The notes beneath the pieces were generated by a model. That model searched no databases, had not been told where the DNA came from, and saw nothing but the letters and a program-made list of their open reading frames with translations. 64,000 nucleotides of DNA, taken from the NCBI RefSeq assembly GCF_964355755.1, contig NC_092671.1, positions 24,075,070-24,139,069 of the forward strand, written 5' to 3'. Each line of letters starts with the position of its first letter. Within the stretch, counting starts at the first letter, position 1. The translations under genes and the position numbers were made by a program. Positions 44,840 to 55,469 of this stretch are shown here, piece after piece. The DNA is from Antedon mediterranea. Taxonomy: Eukaryota > Echinodermata > Crinoidea > Comatulida > Antedonidae.

Positions 44840-44861
44840 TGGTTGAATGTGTTGAAGAAGT
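44840..44861 (+). promoter_or_regulatory. Candidate splice donor of an IMMP1L 5' UTR exon
   Basis: The sequence GAA|GTAAGTATC has a near-ideal donor, with GT at 44860-44861. It lies on the plus strand just past the CpG-dense region upstream of MYLIP. It could pair with the acceptor ending at 52844 to form an 8-kb leader intron of IMMP1L. This is only a hypothesis; other donors, including one at 45718 inside a repeat, are possible. Confidence 0.2.
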
Positions 44862-45001
44862 AAGTATCTCACTGAAATTTCATCTCAAATCACTACCAAA
44901 ACCCGATATAGGGCCTAGAGTAGCCCAGACTGGGCATAGAGATGGGCCACACCAGTAGACCAGTAGAGGATGGGGTGGTAAATCGCAGTGCGCCATAAAT
45001 A

Positions 45002-45703
45002 AACAAGAAATATTTCTTACAAAAAACGCTGCTCGCTTATTGAAAAATATTTTTTATTTAAAATGTTTTTTAAATTTTAATGTGTCATTTTATTGTCACA
45101 TATAGGCCATGGAGAAATATTATTTCTCCATGCATAGGCCTAATAGTTATTTTACCTGAAAAAATGTAATAAAGCAACAAATTAATACTTAAATTGTCTG
45201 TCAGACAATGGTTTTTGGGTTTCTTTTCTCTTTTTATATGTGAATAAATATTATTTTGTTGTTACAGTGAATACAGTGAAGTGAATACTCAATTTCTGTC
45301 ACTTTAGTTAATTGTATTGCTAAGGTCAAAAATATGGGGGTCACTTCATCACCCTAGATATTTCAAGTGTGAAGTATCCTATTACAAACACAAACTTTAA
45401 TGGACTGTTTCGATAATAATTCAATGAATATCTGACAGTGAAAATTACAGTCAAAAGTCAGTATTACAGTCAAATGGGACTCATAAATACCAGAAATGCT
45501 TTGGGATTTGTAATTTTAGCATGACACTGTCCTAATAGACTCTTTTCCCAGACGTTTTTGGGTCTAGCAGCTGGAAATCTATAAATTATAGTGGAGTTTC
45601 CATTTTCGCAAAACTGTCGTCCTTAGAACTATAACTGCTGCTTGCTTTAGCTTCTGATTGAGTAGTCCTAATGAGACGTAGCAGGCTAGAGCAGCAGCGT
45701 GAT
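45002..45703 (+). repeat. Dispersed repeat C, longest uninterrupted copy
   Basis: Runs from ACAAGAAATATTTCTTACAA to GCTAGAGCAGCAGCGTGATA. A palindrome near 45105-45135 (GGAGAAATATTATTTCTCC) lies inside. Similar copies are at 35457-35960 (inverted) and 39304-40016. No protein coding was recognised. Confidence 0.75.
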
Positions 45704-45779
45704 AATAATCAGTACAGGTAAGTAAGCCAATGGGTACGACGAGCAAAGAATATTATCACAAGGAATGAGTAATCCGCGA

Positions 45780-46335
45780 TTTTTGCATTACAAAATTTGT
45801 AACAGACAGAGCCATATGAGGGGAGACTAGACACTCTTGATATCCCATCCACAATCGCTATTAGAGATTACTGTTCTATTTGTTTGCAATGTTTTACTTT
45901 ATCATCAAAGATCTATTATTTATAATTTACTCATAGTTAATAATCGTCATGATACTCTCACTTTCAAGCATCTTCGCTCCAGTAATGATATGTCAAAATT
46001 TTGCAATGAGATTCGTGATATTTTTGTTAATGGTTCTTTTATTAATTTTAAATTATCTCTAAAGCTATATTTTAAATGTCGGAGAGAAACTTTTTAAATT
46101 TTTAAATGAAATGATATGTCTACTATATTTGTATATATTCTTGTTATTTGTTATTTATGTGTTGGAGAGACACACCTTACCGGTGACAGCGTTTGTTTAA
46201 TGCTTTTGTCTTTCCTCTGCCTCGTGTCTTGTTTTTCATATATATATATATATTTTTATGTTTTTTTTGTAATTATTATTTTATGTTTATTGCCGAAATG
46301 AATAAAATAAAATAAAATAAATAATAAATAAATAT
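45780..46335 (+). mobile_element. Probable LINE 3' end with (AATAA) tail
   Basis: An 86-residue frame (45837-46097) rich in Leu, Ile and Phe is followed by a 3' UTR and the tail GCCGAAATGAATAAAATAAA. Such a tail is typical of CR1/L2-type non-LTR elements here, and it resembles the tail of the 5S-derived SINE at 58022. The protein part itself shows no RT motif I recognise, so the family is uncertain. Confidence 0.45.
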
Positions 46336-46888
46336 ATATAAAGAGTTACGGCATTGCGTTCACAGATTTAAGAAAGTCACATGAGGTGAACACCGGCCAT
46401 TTTTGTGTCCAACTATGCATGTAGAGTATGGAGTCGAGTCATTTGCTTAAAAAATGTATAACATTCACAAGGCTTTAAATATCAAATTTAATATCAAAAC
46501 AATCAATTTGTTTAAAGGTTTTTGTTAAGATAATAACGAAATCATAAAGTTACTGCGAACATGATTTTAAACAACAAAATGTAAAAACAATGCATTACTA
46601 TAGAGAATCGCTGTACAAACTAAACGTGCACGTGTATAGAGTGTGCATGGAGCGCACAGCCAGAGTCTTTCCGAAATTGCTATTTTTTTTACTTTATAAT
46701 TTTTTTATTATTTTAACAAAAACCTTTATTGTTTTGATATTAGTAAATTCGATAGTTAAAGCCTTTTGAACGTTATACATTTTCAAAACAAACATGGCTT
46801 CTGCTCCATTCAAACTCTTTATATATATGGCTCTGGTAACAGAGAGTGATGCCCACCCTCAGTCTTAAGAGCGGCAGACTTGATTTAA

Positions 46889-47110
46889 AGATGTATTGTC
46901 CCCCAAAAACATGAAAAATGAAGATTAATTAAATAAGATTATTTTGTAATTTTAATAATTTTAACATTTTTTGCTTTAAATTACAGTTTTCAGGTACATA
47001 CATTTCTTTAGATCCAATTTTTGGTCAAAGTGGATGATTATTATGTTACATTAAAATGGTATATTCAACAAAAATGTTCAGAATTATTTTGTCAGGGGGA
47101 CAATACATCT
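46889..47110. mobile_element. TTAA MITE, 222-bp copy
   Basis: AGATGTATTGTCCCCC opens it and GGGGGACAATACATCT closes it, with TTAA at 46885-46888 and 47111-47114. Same family as 36416-36962 but a different, shorter interior (GGTCAAAGTGG, AAAATGGTATATTCAAC). Confidence 0.9.
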
Positions 47111-47439
47111 TTAATAGATATTATACATGTCACATTAAATAGAGTTATAATAATATATGTTGCAATTGTAAAACATTTTAATAACAATCTAGTGTACATT
47201 CACTTCTACAGAAAATTCTTTACCACTATGCTAAATTAGTTAATAAAGACCGAGCAGCAACAACAAAAATCAACCAAACGTTACTCAGCATGACCTATTC
47301 TTTGCCATTGCCGCATACTAATATACGCCCGGTAAATTAGGTATTGTTTTTATGATATAAATTAGTATAAAATACATGTTATTAATAGGATAAGTTTGAT
47401 TAACATTTATTTGTTTTACTGGAAACAAGTTAAATATAA

Positions 47440-47905
47440 AAATAATGTGTGTGTGTGTCTTTGAACAGCCTGGAGGCCACAGTTTTCATCCGATTCTCAC
47501 CAAATTTGGCCACAATGATCTATGCCTCAAAAGCTCTGACGAGTTCAAAATTAAAGGGGAAAGGTCATATGTCAAGGTCACAACTAACAAAATGATTAAT
47601 GACTCATCATATAATTGTGGTTAAATTTTGAAGGGTCAGGGTCAAAGATCAAGGCCCACAAAAAACAAAAAAAGAAATAACAAAATAATAGTACAAAAAA
47701 AAACCCTCAGTGGGACTTGAACCAGCGATCTCAACTGTGAGAGGCTGGATACATAACCATTACACCAAAATCTCATCCACAACTTTGTAGTGTGCAGTTA
47801 GCCTATTTAAAAAATTTTAAAAATATATATATATTTTCCGGGGACATTTTTATGTAGGGGAATTTTACAGTAGGCGGAGGTTTGTACTCTCGTAGTACCC
47901 TCTAG
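47440..47905 (+). mobile_element. Helitron-like element, third family (3' end clear)
   Basis: The right end has the hairpin GTACT-CTCGT-AGTAC followed by CCTCTAG (CTAG at 47902-47905) and T, a Helitron-type terminus. The left part holds CATCCGATTCTCACCAAATT and GGTCATATGTCAAGGTCAC. A tRNA-like SINE head lies inside at 47700-47780. The 5' end is not defined. Confidence 0.6.
47700..47780 (-). mobile_element. tRNA-Glu-like SINE head
   Basis: The minus strand has an A-box-like TTGGTGTAATGG, an anticodon-loop-like CTCTCAC and a perfect B box GGTTCAAGTCC, then a T run. Stems are imperfect, so it is tRNA-derived rather than a working tRNA gene. Confidence 0.5.
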
Positions 47906-48885
47906 TTTATTTATTTATTTTTTCTTTTGACTGGATTGCATTTTCAGTAACGCAGTACAGTACTGTTTTCCAAAATGGTCCAGTTACAAATTTAAAAGTA
48001 AAGAAAAATGAACATATTAAAATACAGAAAGATAAAAGCATAGTATAGTAGGCCTAGGCCTAATTTAAAAAATGTATTTTTCCAATTAGGTATTATTAAT
48101 GTTTTACAACTTTGGCTACGGGTGCATTTGAGGTGGAGGGAGTCATTAAACTTAAACATTGAGGACAAATATGATGTGAATGGCCATAAATGCATTTGAA
48201 AGTTGTAAATAGTAGATGTTCTTTCATTTAGTGTAACCCAATTAAATGTTTTAAAAATATCATTTATTGGTGTATGTATACACTATCAGCGGATAACAGA
48301 ACTCTACCTAATCTATTTAATAATTTTTAAATTTTGATTTAAGTACAATTAGTCCATACAGCACTACAATAGTCAAACAATGGCATTACAAGAGAATTTG
48401 CCAGCATAATAGTTGTATGAGATGGCAAGTAGTATTTCACACACCGTATTACCCCTATTTGTTTAGAAACTTTTGATGATACACTATTTATTTGATCCTT
48501 CCATGTCAATTTAGGATCAAATATAACACCTACTTAAATGATTCCACTCCTTTAATGTTAGTTCCATTATCATCAATAACAAGTGAAATATCTTAAGTTA
48601 TTTAATAAGTGACTAGTACCAAATACCATAAGTTTATTTTTTAAACATTTAAAGTCAATCTGTTGTTATCTAACCATTTTGATATTTTAATAAAATTTGA
48701 ATTTAGATGGTTATGCAGAGTTATAGGATTTGAGGAGCTACATAAAGGAGTGTATCATCAGTGTACATAACACATTTACAATCAACAGCATCAAGAAGAG
48801 AATTTACATATATATAATAAATAACAAAGGACCTAAAATAGAGCCCTGTGGAATTCCAATGTCAATTTCTCTTAAATCAGATATT
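47906..48885 (-). pseudogene. Non-LTR retrotransposon RT fragment, minus strand
   Basis: From about 48870 downward the minus strand reads GIPQGSILGPLLFIIY, then after a frame change CKCVMYTDDTLLYVAP and, in other frames, diverged thumb sequence. The C-terminal piece at 48150-48060 reads LHLKCTRSQSCKTLIIP, where these ORFs usually have TRS...L.VP. The 3' tail ends AAATAAATAAATAAA at 47906, against a Helitron end. Catalytic motif C is TDD in place of ADD. Many stops make it a pseudogene. Confidence 0.8.
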
Positions 48886-48889
48886 GAAC

Positions 48890-49427
48890 TATTTACATTT
48901 ACAACTTGTGATCTATAAGTTATAACTTAGATATGAAGTAAACCAGTGGCAGCAGCAGTGCTAAAACCTAGGTTATAGGTATGTACGGTACACTTTACTT
49001 CCCTGTTCCTTGTTAACTTAACTCCCACCGCCGACTAGTTCTAGTCCGGTGCCAATCTGGGTATTGTCGGTTTATACAGGTAAGCTAGGCACGAAATAGA
49101 CTGTAGCTTAAGAATAAAAGTCCTCCTTCATATGTTTGCGGTACATCAATGTTCAAACATAGCCGCGCCTATACGTATTATAAATTTGCTATATAAAATG
49201 TCATGGATTGTTTGAGCCATATTTAGTATTGCTCGAAATATTAATGTCAAAATTAGCATGTGAATTTTAGTATTTTTTTTTACAGTATACGATTTTTTTG
49301 TTATTTTTGGCCTGTATTTAGTGACCTTTAACCCCAAATCAAAGCAATAATTTTATTTCTACTGCCTAATATGGTTAATAACAGATAAAAATGTCATGCA
49401 GTATCAAATCCACTGCTTTTTTCTAAT
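48890..49427. other. Intergenic stretch with a DIRS-flank repeat
   Basis: Mostly featureless. GGTAAGCTAGGCACGAAATA at about 49079-49098 is the inverted counterpart of sequence just before the DIRS remnant (about 36980-37005), so a related fragment may be here. Confidence 0.4.
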
Positions 49428-49510
49428 AATAAGGGTGTTTTCCGATCGCGGTATACACTGTCTAATGGATGTCAATACTGAAACACAATAATACGAGGAT
49501 GCTTCGTATG
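49428..49510 (+). mobile_element. Helitron family B fragment
   Basis: TTTTCCGATCGCGGTATACA and CTGTCTAATGGATGTC match family-B copies near 25430-25470. Both sides are lost. Confidence 0.65.
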
Positions 49511-49654
49511 AGTCCTTTCACAGTAAACCAACACATAAAGGTGTATTTTTCATATACTGAATACACTAAAAAAATATGATAGCATTTTTTTATTTTTTTA
49601 TTACGGTATGTCATTTATGTATATATAAAATAGAATTAATGTTCTTTGCCTGAT

Positions 49655-49767
49655 GTGTTTTTTTTTTCGATCCAATTTATGGTCAAAGTGGTATATTAGG
49701 TGACACTAAAATGGCATATTCAACAAAAAATGTTTTAAGAATTATTTTTTCAGGGGACAATACATCT
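49655..49767. mobile_element. TTAA MITE, right end
   Basis: ATGGCATATTCAACAAAAAA and GGGGACAATACATCT before TTAA (49768-49771) match the right part of 46889-47110. The left end was not located. Confidence 0.7.
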
Positions 49768-49771
49768 TTAA

Positions 49772-50075
49772 TGATTCCTTGGCAATAAAATAATCACTAG
49801 CCTAGGTCGTTTAAATAATAACAGAAGAATTTCCACCAATAAGCCTACATTAATAATAATAATATTATTATCAGGTAGGCCAAATAAATAATAATTCGTC
49901 TTCTCCGTGCCGAATCACCGGATGTTCACCACGTCGCGCGCGTACTGAGTTACTACAGTGAGTATTAACCAATCACAAATGGTCTTTCATCACATCTAGG
50001 AAGGACTAATAACAAAGAGGGCACTATGTATGCATAGTTTAAATAGTTTAGTTGATTTATTTCTTCAAGCAAGTT
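49772..50075 (+). repeat. Direct duplication, first copy (second at 50812-50970)
   Basis: GCAATAAAATAATCAC, CCTAGGTCG, AGAATTTCCACCAATAAGCC, GCCGAATCACC and ACCAATCACAAA occur in the same order at 50812-50970 with small differences. The second copy lacks an inserted 'taataataat' tract. Confidence 0.75.
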
Positions 50076-50150
50076 CCGTGGCGCAGTGCATAAAGAGTTG
50101 TCTTGCGATGGAGTGACAATTTCATCGCAAGTTCAAGTCCTAGTAGATGA
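50076..50150 (+). mobile_element. Weak tRNA-like SINE head
   Basis: TCCGTGGCGCAGTGCATAAA resembles an A box and AAGTTCAAGTCC a B box, with spacing close to that of a tRNA. Stems are poor and no tail family was recognised. Confidence 0.35.
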
Positions 50151-50429
50151 CTTTTGTTTATTTATTGCCAAACGCTAGTGTTGCCACACGAAAATTAGTT
50201 AGTCAATATCTTGTACTCGAGAAATATCATCGTACTTGAGAATTTGCTGGATTTTATATGTTTAATGACAGGGACACGATAATTACGGCAAAATTACTCG
50301 GTCAATATCAACGTACTCGAGGATATATACGATTTACGATCCTCGCAGCAGTAGTCATGTGATGCAGTTTCAACAAATCATGTTCACATATTTACATAGG
50401 CTATGTAATATAATATTATAGTTTATACA

Positions 50430-51100
50430 GATATTGCCTGGGATGTCAAATCTTATATTTTACCAATATAAAAGGCGATATCTGTATTATATAGCCAACA
50501 ACAAGTAGAATATCTGCTGGGTCGGGTAGCTAGGCGCCTCTGTAGCAGCCTCATAATACTGTTAATAATCAGTATGGGTGGTTTTCATGGAACTTTATAT
50601 ATATATATTAAATTACTCTACCAGAGTGGTTATTGTTCATCTATTTAGATCTCAAACTTATTCACTTAATTTATAAATCATACTGTTATTTTACATTATA
50701 TTAGTAGTTGTTTCTTTTATACCGTTGCATCAACAACAATTGCTAAACCTCCTGTTTGTATTGTATGAAAATAAGCCTGCGTAGACACCTTACCTTGCGA
50801 AGAAATTAATTATATTCTTTAGCAATAAAATATTCACTTAGGCCTAGGTCGAAGAATTTCCATCAATAAGCCTATTTGTCTTCTTCGAGCCGAATCACCA
50901 GGTGTTCAGCGTGCCGCACCAGGTTAATACCATGATTATTGACCAATCACAAACGCAGCGGGTTATCCTAACTAGGCAGGCTTTACAGAGGAGGCCTAGC
51001 TAAACCCGACCCAGCAGTAGATATTCAATTTGTTGTTGGCTATGTAATATAACAGATATTGCCTTTTATATAGGAAAAAAATAGAAGATTTGACAACCAA
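50430..51100. repeat. Inverted pair plus second duplication copy
   Basis: About 50440-50530 (GATATTGCC..., TATAGCCAACAACAAG, CTGCTGGGTCGGG) is inverted at about 50998-51100 (CCCGACCCAGCAG, TTGTTGTTGGCTATGTAATA). Positions 50812-50970 are the second copy of 49772-49985. The whole looks like a locally rearranged element of unknown type. Confidence 0.6.
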
Positions 51101-51960
51101 GAAAATTGAACTTAAAAATTAAGAAAAATTAATATGCTGTGTATTATGAAGAAATTTGTTGTTTTTAGTAATTTACAATTAAGGGGTAGGCGGTAACATT
51201 TTTGCGAATAACAATTTAGTTAACAGATTTGCATTTTCTTGTTATTAGTATGTAGTGTATAGATTGTTGTAATATACTTTTTTTAAATGAATCCAGCATT
51301 TATTGACATCTTTAGAGGTCAAAAGGTCACTGACTGACCAAAAATGCAATTTCTTCTAAATTGGGTAATAAATTCCAATTTAGATATCTTATGCAAACAA
51401 ATGTTTTTGTAAACCTATAGACACAATAAATAAGAAAATTGAAGTTAACATTTTTTCAAAATTGAATATGTGCATTATAAATAAATTTGTTCGTCATTAG
51501 TAATCGTTTACAATAATGGGGTAGGGGATAACATTTTTGCAAATAACTTAAGATTTAGTTAACAGATTTGCATTTTCATGTTATCATTATGTTGTGTATG
51601 GATTTCTTTATTGTAATATAATTTTTCAAAATAATTCGAACATCTATTTACTTCTTTAGAGGTCAAATGGTCTATGACCTTAAATCAAATATGCAATTTC
51701 TTCTAAATTAACTTATACATTTCAATTTTAAACACAAACTTATAAGAGATCTTATGTTAATGTTTTCCTAAACCTAAAGACACAATGAACAAGAAAATTG
51801 AAATTAAACAAATATTCTGTGAATTTATGAAGACATTTTGTCCGTTAATAATAATTTGTTATTAACAATTATAGGGTAAGTGGTAACATTGTTTCTAATA
51901 TCTTTGTATTTAGTGATCAAATTTACATTTCTGTTTTTATGTCTGTTTTGTATTTTAATG
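51090..51960 (+). repeat. Three diverged tandem units of about 335-360 bp
   Basis: AAGAAAATTGAA recurs at about 51099, 51432 and 51791, each time followed by ATTTGT-rich sequence, GGGGTAGG-like and GGTAACATT blocks and, in two units, GAGGTCAAA near the end. Copies are old and AT-rich. Confidence 0.7.
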
Positions 51961-52461
51961 TTCTTTTCAATTCAATTGTAAATTTTGATGCAATACAGTT
52001 CTTTACTGTAATATCAATATAAGATGTTTTTATATATACCAAAATAAAATAATAATAAAAAAATGATGCCGAATATTATAATCTTAAACTATGTTTACAA
52101 ATTGTCATTTTTTAAGGCACACATCTTTTTCCTAGACCTGTAAAATAAAAAATAAAAACAATTTAATTTTTAATAATAAATATTCATCGACCAAAAGCAA
52201 AATATGCAAAAAAATAATCTAGGTCCTAGCATATTATCGCGACCTAAATTAAACATGGACGATTTCGAATGTGATCAATATCGTAAAAATCGGAGAGACT
52301 CTGGTGGGGTTTCCACTTCTTGAGCCGGTGCGTTGTAGTGCGACCGCTGAGTAATTACGTCGGTGCTTCCTCTCTGATGGGAGCATTGCCAATCGATGCC
52401 GAAACTACAAGACAGGGCTTCCCCTTTTATGTCTACACGTTCTGTGCTATTATACTCTGAG

Positions 52462-52665
52462 TGAGTGGCCAAGCTGTTAAGACAGTGGAACCATAATAAC
52501 TTGCCATATTAACGTCGGCAAGGTTCGAGCCTCACTCGCTCCATGGTTCTGGTGGTAGAAGGAGTCTTCTCGGATAAACCTAGTACATCTTTTGAGACGA
52601 GTAGGGGTTACCCTGGTGTACTAGTATACACACAGCCACTGTCGGCATACGCTGTTTAGGGTCAC
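52462..52665 (+). mobile_element. tRNA-derived SINE (family A), second copy
   Basis: GGCCAAGCTGTTAAGACAG, the B box GGTTCGAGCCTC, CTCCATGGTTCTGGTGGTAG and GAGTCTTCTCGGATAA match the minus-strand copy at 39592-39925. The LINE-like tail is missing or replaced. It lies about 200 bp upstream of the IMMP1L start codon. Confidence 0.82.
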
Positions 52666-52866
52666 CCTCTATAAATAAGGTGTAATTTTTAAAAATAACA
52701 GAATATGAATCTTGGACGATTCTGCTGAGGTTTGTTGAGTCAAATTCTCATAATAGAACGTTTTTTAATCTTTTGAGTGCATTTTTATACATTAATTTAG
52801 GTAATTTGTGATATTTATTTCTACTTCTTCTATTTTTCTTTTAGATACTTAACTGTAATTGTTCAG

Positions 52867-53322
52867 ATGGCCAGCTCAATCTTTACCAAATTAAGCACTG
52901 CTCTCAAATATTCTGTTTTGGGTTACTGCTCAATGCACTGTATATCTGAATACTTACTTGATTTTACATGGTGCTCAGGACCTTCTATGCAACCAACAAT
53001 TTCTCAAGATGATATATTACTTACTGAACACATTGGTATATATTTCTTTCAAAATATTCACAGAGGAGATATTGTTATTCTACGGTCACCATATGATCCA
53101 ACAAAATTGATGTGTAAACGAGTAATAAAGATTGCATATGATGAAATTCCAACATCTTCATCAATGGACATTCAGTTTGTACCTAAGGGACATGTGTGGT
53201 TGGAAGGGGACAATAAAAAAAACTCAACGGATTCTAAAGTCCTAGGTCCAATTCCTGTTGGTCTTTTAAAAAGTCGTGCTATATTTAGAGTCTGGCCTAA
53301 AGATAGAATTGGTTTGATATAA
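52867..53322 (+). CDS. IMMP1L: Mitochondrial inner membrane protease subunit 1 (IMMP1L-like)
   Basis: This 151-residue signal-peptidase-I (S26) family protein belongs to the Imp1 type, which cleaves intermembrane-space sorting signals at the inner mitochondrial membrane. Residues 12-32 form a hydrophobic N-terminal anchor. CSGPSMQPT carries the nucleophile Ser40; MCKRV carries the general base Lys84; GHVWLEGDNKKNSTDS (108-123) is the conserved box that follows, then GPIPVGLL and a final WP motif. The usual IGxxGD after the lysine is altered to IKIAYDE, and the C-terminus is shorter than vertebrate IMMP1L (about 166 aa). The whole coding region is one exon. A good acceptor (TTTTTCTTTTAG, ending 52844) precedes the ATG by 22 nt, implying a 5' UTR intron. 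A possible ATTAAA polyadenylation signal is at 53418. A retrocopy cannot be excluded. Confidence 0.92.
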   Translation: MASSIFTKLSTALKYSVLGYCSMHCISEYLLDFTWCSGPSMQPTISQDDILLTEHIGIYFFQNIHRGDIVILRSPYDPTKLMCKRVIKIAYDEIPTSSSMDIQFVPKGHVWLEGDNKKNSTDSKVLGPIPVGLLKSRAIFRVWPKDRIGLI

Positions 53323-53754
53323 CTGTGCTGTATCATGAATATATAGAACTTCTTCCTACACTCTCTCTGTTCAGCTGAGCACCAAGCAGAATATAAACTT
53401 TCCACACATAGAAACTTATTAAAGTATGATTCACACTACAGTATCATGGCTAACCTGTTTATTGTCAAAAATGTTTTTTTTAAATTTTGATACTTTGTCG
53501 GCCATAATTATTTAAAGATTATATTTACATGATTTACCCGAAAAAACTGTACTGTAAAGCAAAAATAGTCAAATTGTCTGTCAGACAAAGGTTTATGGTT
53601 AAATTTAACTGTTTATTTTGTCTTAATTTATCATTTCAGTGGAATTAAATAACAATATGGCAAGCAGATTGTTTGTGCACCTGACGTTTATTGAATATGT
53701 TGCTTTGAATTCAATTTCTTTCAGGTAAATACTTTTTGTGGACCAATTAAAATG

Positions 53755-54251
53755 GGGTGTCTAGAAAACTCAGATCTCAGATATATCTGAGTTTTCTAGA
53801 TCTAGACCCGAAGAGTAGGCCTGGTCCTACAGTACTAGACTAGAAGTGGTCAACTCGTACCCAAAATAACTTGTACCTATTCCCAACTTGGCTAACTTGT
53901 ACCTCAACCAACTCGTACCCACACCAACTCGTACATGCCTTATTTTTAAGTCTACATTTTAACGGTAACATGCACTGTATTTTCTTTATGATTTAAGCTG
54001 TAGGCTGTTTCTACATGTTACAATATTAGTAAGAAAACGTACACAGTAATCAGTTTTAATAATATTCTAGTATTTCAAATTACCTACCTGCTGATTAATA
54101 ATGGAACGATCCAAATGACCTACCAACTAATGAAATGATGATCTGAGTTTTCTAGTTCCATTTTGGAACTAGAAAAGTCAGATATTGATATCTGAGTTTT
54201 CTAGATCGAGAAAACTCAGATATATCTGAGATCTGAGTTTTGTAGACACCC
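53755..54251. mobile_element. 497-bp TIR element with perfect 9-bp target duplication
   Basis: Begins GGGTGTCTAGAAAACTCAG and ends with the complement of GGGTGTCTACAAAACTCAG. The arms match for about 55 bp and each contains the palindrome CTCAGATATATCTGAG. ATTAAAATG flanks both sides (53746-53754 and 54252-54260). The host appears to be a TTAA MITE fragment (AAAATGGCATAT... after the right flank). A partial copy is at 57753-57830. The interior has repeated CAACTCGTACC units. A 9-bp duplication suggests MULE-type. Confidence 0.88.
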
Positions 54252-54329
54252 ATTAAAATGGCATATATTTAGCAAAAAAAATCATTCTTTCAGGGGACAA
54301 TATGTATTTAAATATTGAAATCAAACATG

Positions 54330-55440
54330 GTCATATCAAATGTTTTTCTGTGTCCACGGTCCGTCTGTGTCTATATGCCATATATTTTTATCAACAAATA
54401 TAGTCTGGTAGTTGAACCAAAAGTATAGGCCTACTGTAATTAATATGATTGTATATCTTGGCAGCTTCTAACTGTAGAGGCATGTGCGCAAATTTGAGTT
54501 AGTGTTTACCGACCGACCGACATAGTGAGCTATAGAGTCGCATTTGCATGCAACTAAAAAATATTTACCTCAAAATAATTTTATCTATATATTAATTCTA
54601 CTCAATTTTTCGCGTATTACTTATCTCCTCTGAAACAGTAACAGTAATTTGACGTCTCAACGACCATGTTACGTCACTGTATAAACTACGCAACCTCCTC
54701 TGTTGTGTACCGCCCTGGCCGGATCTTCTGCCGGGCCGCCAAATTAAAATAGTGTTTAGTCTTGGCAGCCGGTCAATTGAAGTTTTAATTAATGACACCT
54801 ATCTATTGAACAGAATGATTTTCGTAAATCACAGTTTGGCTCAGTGAGTAAAACGCGGTGGCTATTGATATCATTTTTAACCTGTTCGTATAGCGTTATT
54901 TAAGTTGGAATTGACTCAAATTTGGTGAATATACTAAGGATGGCGAGTAGAATGCAATTTTTTACGCTTTCTAAATAACGCATGCAAAACGTGTTTGTGC
55001 TCAGTCATTTTTTGGCTAATGGCCTAATTCATGCTCTAAATTGATCAAAACATAATTTTGAGCTTTTTTAATTGTTAATGCATGATTTCACTGCATGACA
55101 TTGGGACGCATTTTTATTTGCTAATATTTAACCCTTTATGCACTGTTTTAGTTATATATATTTTTGTGTGGAGATTTGATGAACAATGTATAAAGTTAAT
55201 ATTTTATGGAACTATGCTATGTTTGGTGTTTTAACTGTTTTAATATGGAGGGACCAATAGCGGAGAGGTGCGGCCATTGTTAACGTACAGCAGAGAATTT
55301 CTCTAAGTAAACGTGACTTAAATACTATACATTCTTTTGCAACAGCCCCACATAGGTGGTACATTAACACTGCCATTTAATTCACATGCCTATATGTGAA
55401 TGCGTGTTATTCCATAGGAATATCTGTAGATAAACCAACC
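54330..55440. other. Intergenic stretch without recognised features
   Basis: The minus-strand open frame at 54598-54798 is CpG-rich and arginine-rich but has no known motif. No repeat was recognised. Confidence 0.4.
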
Positions 55441-55469
55441 AACTAAGAGCGAATGTAAAGTTCTTAACG

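Noticed and set aside
54598-54798. Arginine-rich minus-strand frame as a gene
   Set aside because: No motif, no splice context and no supporting neighbour; likely chance in a CpG-richer patch.
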